Source: Anthoceros angustus
Lineage: Eukaryota > Streptophyta > Anthocerotopsida > Anthocerotales > Anthocerotaceae
Reading direction: 5' to 3'
DNA: 64,000 bases
NCBI GenBank assembly: GCA_010909165.1
Contig: MU008153.1
Coordinates: 310,001-374,000, forward strand
Part shown: positions 58,423 through 64,000 of the stretch, in pieces
How the letters are laid out: every line of letters begins with the position of its first letter
Position numbering within the stretch: position 1 is the stretch's first letter
The notes under the pieces: model-generated
Told to the model about the DNA's origin: nothing
What the model saw: only the letters and a program-made list of their open reading frames with translations
Databases searched by the model: none
Position numbers and translations under genes: made by a program

Positions 58423-58822
58423 CACTACTAGGCCCCTAGGGAGGGTTTTACAAAACCCATTTTGTAAATGTCTCAATCTTTACAATGTCTATAAACCGCC
58501 GTCGTAAATTGATTTAAGTTTCATTGATGTGGCTAGTTTTAAGACTCGGTTTACAACGGGGTTTCTAGTTGGATGATGTGGCACTCTTTTGGGTGCTCAT
58601 TTAAAACAACGGATTGATGACGTGGCTCCCTTGTTGTAGATTACATTGTAAAAGCCTTTTTCTCAAAATTTGATCTTTATTTTTCTAAAAAACTGGGTTA
58701 ATATTACTAATCTCAAAAATATGATTGGAAGCCATTTACAACAGCATGCGATAACGTGGCTCCCTTGTTATAAATTATGTTGTAAAGGATTTTTCTCAAA
58801 ATTTGTTCTTTATTTCTTCAAA

Positions 58823-58856
<34 letters not shown>

Positions 58857-59718
58857 CACAAAATATGATTGGAGGCCATTTGCAACAGCGATAAATGACG
58901 TGGCTCCTTTTAGTACATTACTTTGTAAAACAATTTCCTCAAAAATTGTTCTTTATTTCTTCAAAACTCTTTTTTATTATTATTAATCACAAAATATGAT
59001 TGGAGGCCATTTACAGCAAATTTTTAAGGTGGTAAATGAGGTTGTAAATGAGGTTGTAAGCGAGGTTGTAAGCGAGGTTGTAAGCGAGGTTGTCAGCGAG
59101 GTTGTCAGCGAGGTTGTAAGCGAGGTTGTAAGCGATGTTGTCAACGAGGTTGTAAACGATGTTATCAACGAGGTTGTAAACGATGTTATCAACGAGGTTG
59201 TAAACGAGGTTGTAAACGATGTTGTAAACGATGTTGTCAATGAGGTTGCAAACGATGTTGTCAACGAGGTTGTAAACGTGGTTTTAAAAGAGGTAGTAAT
59301 TGAGGTTGTACATTAGGTTGCAAACACGGTTGTAACATACGTTGTAAATAAGGGTGCACTCTAGGTTGTAAAGTAAGGGTATATGAAGGTTGTAAATGAG
59401 GTTGTAAGGTATTTTGTAAAATACATTGTAAATAGACCCATTTTTACAACCTAGTTAAGCTGTCAAACTACAACCTCCCATTAACAACCTACTTTACAAC
59501 CTAGATTACAAGGCAACCACATTGTAATGGCGTTGTAAACCGGCTACCTAGATACACCGCCACGTCAGCAACTCGATGATGTTGCAATCTTTCCTGCCAC
59601 GTCCGCAATTTTACAACCTAGTTATTAGTCTACAAACGTGTAAATGTCTATTTTTACAACGTGAAGTTGTAAATTATGTGGTAAAATACGTTATAAAATA
59701 CCTGCGATTCTTGTAGTG
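58423..59718. mobile_element. Non-autonomous CACTA-like DNA transposon, 1296 bp
   Basis: The left end reads CACTACTAGG and the right end, reversed, CACTACAAGAATCGCAGG, the signature ends of plant CACTA (En/Spm) elements. Subterminal regions are packed with TTTACAA/TTGTAAA words in both orientations, as expected for transposase binding sites. The flanking triplets are ATA and ACA, an imperfect 3-bp duplication. No transposase ORF. The centre holds a TTA run (58828-58853) and a 12-bp minisatellite. Confidence 0.75.
59032..59310. repeat. 12-bp minisatellite GTTGTAAGCGAG inside the CACTA-like element
   Basis: About 22 units of GTTGTAAACGAG / GTTGTCAGCGAG type. Because 12 is a multiple of three, both strands stay open: plus reads VVNE/VVSE repeats, minus TTSL repeats. 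Neither is a credible gene. Confidence 0.9.
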
Positions 59719-59930
59719 ACAACTTTTGTATAGAGGTTGGAGAGTTAGGACCACAACAGCATGATGAAGACCAGTTTCTACTGCATAGAGCGTAACCATA
59801 TCTGGGAAGCTCTCGGAGAACGAAGGATGCACAATATAGCGATAGTGAAACGAAATAAGTTGTTTGAAGATTGGAAAAGTGGAGGACTTGGAGATAATTA
59901 AAGTAGATTGTGATTGGCAAAGATATACAA

Positions 59931-61362
59931 TACCTAGTGTGGCTATATGAGAATAAGGACATGATATTCAACGAATAAGGTGTCTGTACTAAATAGACAA
60001 GAGCACACAAAAATCAACTAGTAGTGAACTGCCACTGCGAGACATTGAACCTACTTTTCTTGGCCTGTGCATATGATAAAATGCCTGCCTTTCATAGCAT
60101 GTTGTTCTTCTACATTTCCCGTCATTCCTGCCCTTCCTACCTTTCTTGCTTTTTCTTCTGCCTGCCTTTTTGGGAACTTCTTGCTTTGTTGCTATGTCTT
60201 GTCTTTCTTGCCACTCTTGCTCTATTTACTATGGCCTGCTTCTGTCTTTTTTGACTTTCCTACAAGCATCGCTGTTATTTGAGTTGATTTTCCATCTGCA
60301 ACTCATCCTGACGCAATTCGTGTTGCAGCATGAGCTGCCGAATATGGAGCTGGTTGGCCATCTTGGCAGTTTCAATCTTTGCCAGACAATCTGCAAAAGA
60401 AGATAAGCCTCCTACAATTTCTTTTCCAACTCCTGAAGTGGAAGACCTTCTACGCTTGACCTTTTTTCTCTATAAGAATCGCACATGTTGGTAGTGTTCT
60501 TAGGGACTCTGCACATTGTTCTTCAGTACTTTCTTGAGCTTCAGGAGTCATGTGTTGAGGTGCATGAGGTGAATCACCTTGTGAAGGCTGCTTAGAGTCA
60601 GCAAATTAAGTTCCACTCCCCGCAACATATGAAGGTAAGCTGGCAGTACCTAGTGTGGCTATATGAGAATAAGGACATGATATTCAACGAATAAGGTGTC
60701 TGTACTAAATAGACAAGAGCACACAAAAATCAACTAGTAGTGAACTGCCACTGCGAGACATTGAACCTACTTTTCTTGGCCTGTGCATATGATAAAATGC
60801 CTGCCTTTCATAGCATGTTGTTCTTCTACATTTCCCGTCATTCCTGCCCTTCCTACCTTTCTTGCTTTTTCTTCTGCCTGCCTTTTTGGGAACTTCTTGC
60901 TTTGTTGCTATGTCTTGTCTTTCTTGCCACTCTTGCTCTATTTACTATGGCCTGCTTCTGTCTTTTTTGACTTTCCTACAAGCATCGCTGTTATTTGAGT
61001 TGATTTTCCATCTGCAACTCATCCTGACGCAATTCGTGTTGCAGCATGAGCTGCCGAATATGGAGCTGGTTGGCCATCTTGGCAGTTTCAATCTTTGCCA
61101 GACAATCTGCAAAAGAAGATAAGCCTCCTACAATTTCTTTTCCAACTCCTGAAGTGGAAGACCTTCTACGCTTGACCTTTTTTCTCTATAAGAATCGCAC
61201 ATGTTGGTAGTGTTCTTAGGGACTCTGCACATTGTTCTTCAGTACTTTCTTGAGCTTCAGGAGTCATGTGTTGAGGTGCATGAGGTGAATCACCTTGTGA
61301 AGGCTGCTTAGAGTCAGCAAATTAAGTTCCACTCCCCGCAACATATGAAGGTAAGCTGGCAG
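59931..61362. repeat. 716-bp tandem duplication, apparently identical
   Basis: Copy 1 59931-60646 and copy 2 60647-61362; a TACC motif marks each boundary (59931, 60647, 61363). The encoded frames of both copies are identical throughout. On the minus strand it contains the coiled-coil-like C-terminal part of the SANT-type ORF (LAKIETAKMANQLHIRQLML). Confidence 0.95.
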
Positions 61363-61888
61363 TACCTTTCCTGGGCTTTGACTTCCTAAGGCCCAAGGTA
61401 CCTGAAATCCCTTGGTTCTTATCGCAAAGATAGCCATTGCATAGAAGTGTGGCCATATGGTATTAATGCTCCCCATTGCTGTCTTCTGCTCCTTCTCCTT
61501 CCGATATCGCTTCTTCAGATTCTCCATTTTCATCTTACATTTTTTGGCTGTCACATCTGGGAGGCCACAATAGTTGCCAACTTCAGCAGCCACCTCATTC
61601 CAATATCTTCTGGTGAGGTTCCCTTGCTTGAGATGCACGAGGTGCATCTCATGATAGGCCCTAGCCTATCAAGACCGTTGTTGCTTCTTCAGTCCATTGG
61701 AGGTTGGTGTCGCGCTTTAACTTGGCCTTGGTATGTTGCTCCTCTGTGCTCGCAATGAGGTTATCCACCTGATCTTTAAAGGCCTCTCCCTTCTCCATAG
61801 CGATGAGATGTCTTGTGGCTTGTGTAGTAAAATCTTTGTATATATCAACTACCTCATCCATAATTGAGCATTGATGATTAGAGGGCAT
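60900..61888 (-). pseudogene. Myb/SANT-like (trihelix-type) protein, frameshifted
   Basis: Minus strand from 61888: MPSNHQCSIMDEVVDIYKDF, coil KDQVDNLIASTEEQHTKAK, then QWTEEATTVLIG-stop. A single-base frameshift near 61663 restores the frame, giving RYWNEVAAEVG, VTAKKCKMKMENLKKRYRKE and INTIWPHFYAMAIF, a typical SANT/MADF-like DNA-binding domain. The tail enters the 716-bp repeat, where further frame changes lead to LAKIETAKMANQLHIRQLML. Proteins of this kind accompany PIF/Harbinger transposases (the relic at 57 kb), but also exist as host genes. Confidence 0.65.
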
Positions 61889-62135
61889 GATTTTACAACA
61901 AGAGGCCCCACTCGCCCATGGGGCTAATGAATGGGTGGAGATGAGGGCATGATTTTATAACAAGAGGCCCCACTGGGCCATGGGGCTATGGAATGGGTGG
62001 AGATGAGGGCATGATTTTATAACAAGCGGCTCTACTGGGTCATGGGGCTAGGGAACTAGGGAATGGGTGGATACGAGGGCATGATTTTATAACAAGAGGC
62101 CCCACCGGACCATGGGGCTAGGGAATGGATGACAC
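61881..62135. repeat. 62-70 bp tandem repeat, four units
   Basis: Units begin GAGGGCATGATTTTA at 61881, 61943, 62005 and 62075 and contain CATGGGGCTA and GAATGGGTGG-type segments. Confidence 0.9.
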
Positions 62136-62304
62136 CCCATGCGAATACTAATCCGTTAAGAACGTTTGACTGTGGAGTTTTGATGAACCCCAAGTCCCCA
62201 AGTATGGATGTCTCCTTCAAAGGAGAACTTAACTGGGCTTTTTAAGGTATACCACCCCATCGCAATAGTGATCGGAGCAAAAGGATGCTTAACTGTGGAG
62301 TTCG

Positions 62305-62445
62305 GTGTAGATGTCATTCTTGCGTGGTGGACATGTATGCAAAATGTGGTGAACTGGAAGATGCACCACATGTTTTTGACAGCTTGTCCACAAAGAATGT
62401 TGTGACTTGGATGGCCGTTGTTGGATATGCACGACAAGGGTGAGC
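62305..62445 (+). pseudogene. PPR fragment
   Basis: One pentatricopeptide unit is readable: VDMYAKCGELEDAPHVFDSL followed by STKNVVTWMAVVGYARQG, then a stop. It is the same PLS-type family as the relic at 32.6-33.2 kb. No flanking units. Confidence 0.75.
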
Positions 62446-63640
62446 CGCTCATTGTGTAGTGTCTGCCAATCACAATTATAGTACTGAAGAGTAAGTGCAA
62501 GCTTGAATTTAACCTAAGAATCAAACTTTTATTTGAAAGACCTCAATGGCCAAAATACCACAATATGAAATTCAAAACATCAATATGGCACCATTAAATT
62601 TGAAATCAAGTGGAGAAAATTTAAAATTTTGACCAGTCATCTAAGTTTTGCCATCCTCAGATGTAAAAAGGCCTATGGGGCCCCTTATTGTAGTCAAGTT
62701 CACCAAAAAAATTAGTTCTATTAAACACATGATTAGGCTTGCCTAGGTTCATTTTTACATTAATTATGTTCTTTTTTAGATTATATATTTAATTATGTTC
62801 TTCTTTAGATTATATATTTTTCTTATAATATTAAATATATTTACAACCTTTATTAAAATTTTTACATATTCAATAACTACTTATTTTAATAATTAATAAA
62901 ATAATACTTACCGATTTGTCAAATTATATTGAGGAAGAAGAAGAATAATTTTATTTAAGTCTACTAAGGATGGATGAGGAGCAAAATGATAACAATTGTC
63001 CTCCCCAAGAAGTGACATTCAGACCAAAGTTCATTAGAACTCAAAAAGTCATGTGCCATTTGGTTCGAACACTACTAAAAAGCGTTACCCATCCCTTGAT
63101 ATAAAAAACCCTATGGGACCTCGTATTCTATGAAGCTCTTCGGGGCTGCCTGCTATAATGCCCCACGTGGATACTAAATAGAAAATGCACAATGAAGTTC
63201 ACCAAAAGAAGTGACAATAATCAATAACTAAATAATTAAAAACTCTTAACAGCTAAAAATAATTAGGGAGTAGAAGGCTGAGTAACATTTAATGGGGGAA
63301 TAACACTTAAGGTAGGAGACTGAACTTGTTACATGTTAATCTCAGTATCCAATATGTTGGCTTGTCGTGTGGTTCTTGCAAAGTTGGTTCTTGTGTCCGT
63401 TGTCAGAGCACGTTCGAGTCTTAAGGTAGACTAAACAACTTAAGGGTGGATCCCCAACCGCACAGTACGGACGATGAAACGATGACACCATGACCGGGTG
63501 GTCATGGACGTTCGTACCCGGAACAAACCTGACACCGCGCCTTGCCCGGCGATCTCCTCTTTCCTGACTAAAAACTTACATTTCCCTTGACCGCCCAAAT
63601 TTATATGCATGTATGTGGGAACCGGCCCCTACCAGCAGAT
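62446..63640. other. AT-rich stretch without a gene
   Basis: Contains the duplication TTATGTTCTT-TTTAGATTATATATTT (62764-62820) and, at 62931-62973, the second (TTC)n-tailed retroelement end on the minus strand. Confidence 0.45.
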
Positions 63641-64000
63641 TGAGAAGTGGCTTCTTGTGTTGGAGCTCGAAAGCTGGTCTCTCCATACACAGATTGTGAT
63701 GGAGCTACTCTGCTCCTTGAGCACGTGCCATGGATCATACCCCATGGCAATCCCTTCACATGGCAGACGTGGCCCTACCAGTGGAGGCATAGCGGTCTCC
63801 AGCTCATGCTCATTCTCCAGCCGCTCAAGGCTATGGCTGCTGCTTCCAGGCAGAGGGACCAAGACGGCACCAAGAAGGCAGCAGGTGGCAGTAATTGCGG
63901 GATTTCTGCCTGTGGATCCCTGGTCACCTAATATTGATTCGCAGAGCGTCGCCTCGCAGCTCTTCGCTGTGTCATTGATCCCCTATCTCGGATTTCTCTA
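63641..64000 (-). other. Possible exon at the window edge, unassigned
   Basis: A 77-codon minus frame (63862-63629; contains SLERLENEHELETAMPPLVG and GYDPWHVLKEQ) has natural-looking composition but no recognised domain, and the plus strand is open too. The window ends before it can be judged. Confidence 0.2.

Noticed and set aside
58983-59316. Repetitive VVxE (plus) and TTSL (minus) proteins
   Set aside because: By-products of a 12-bp minisatellite inside a CACTA-like element.
60024-61122. Duplicated Leu/Phe/Cys-rich plus ORFs in the 716-bp repeat
   Set aside because: Antisense of the Lys/Gln/Glu-rich coiled region of the SANT-type ORF.
1-64000. CRISPR arrays, bacterial operons or phage genes
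   Set aside because: Repeats are tandem or dispersed without unique regular spacers, and genes have spliceosomal introns.

Overview
The window reads as nuclear DNA of a land plant. Support comes from intron-bearing genes with GT-AG splice sites, a cytosolic-type tRNA-Gln, PPR (PLS-type) relics, a clan-71 type P450, a MAPK relic whose C-terminal region resembles plant MAPKs, a bifunctional HPPK-DHPS, and plant-type Copia, CACTA and PIF/Harbinger debris. Short introns, an intron-free HPPK-DHPS and a FANCL that keeps its N-terminal ELF domain would fit a seedless plant (bryophyte, lycophyte or fern). That placement is an inference; nothing here fixes the species.

Layout. 0-6 kb: minisatellites and one unresolved stretch (3.7-6.2 kb). 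6.6-9.2 kb: two pterin genes in tandem, MoaC/CNX3 (molybdenum cofactor) and HPPK-DHPS (folate). They share strand and reading frame and are separated by one TAG and under 100 bases. 9.6-17.1 kb: a cytochrome P450 locus with one apparently intact 5-exon gene, an inverted copy of its 3' end upstream, scrambled exon relics downstream, a degenerate antisense tRNA-Ala in an intron, and a tRNA-Gln. 18.2-20.6 kb: a 14-exon FANCL gene that does not appear as one long ORF and was assembled here exon by exon. 21-29 kb: mostly unassigned DNA with direct repeats. 29.05-30.8 kb (minus): an alpha/beta hydrolase with a ~195-residue repeat array inserted before its catalytic His, and one GC-AG intron. 32-39 kb: gene and transposon relics (PPR, MAPK, LINE). 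41.2-43.8 kb: SEC23. 44.3-46.1 kb: RPA2. 46.3-52 kb: tandem copies of an OTU-protease-bearing unit, one interrupted by a truncated Copia element. 52.7-53.05 kb: minisatellite. 53.7-55.3 kb: F-box gene. 56.8-62.1 kb: Harbinger transposase relic, a non-autonomous CACTA-like element, a 716-bp perfect tandem duplication and a frameshifted SANT-type ORF. 62.3-64 kb: PPR relic and unassigned DNA.

The intact genes are ordinary housekeeping functions: cofactor synthesis, DNA repair and replication (FANCL, RPA2), COPII transport (SEC23), ubiquitin ligation (FANCL, F-box) and oxidative metabolism (P450). Only the two pterin genes look functionally linked by position. The most unusual items are the in-frame MoaC/HPPK-DHPS pair, the repeat-inserted hydrolase, the inverted P450 duplication and the OTU repeat block.
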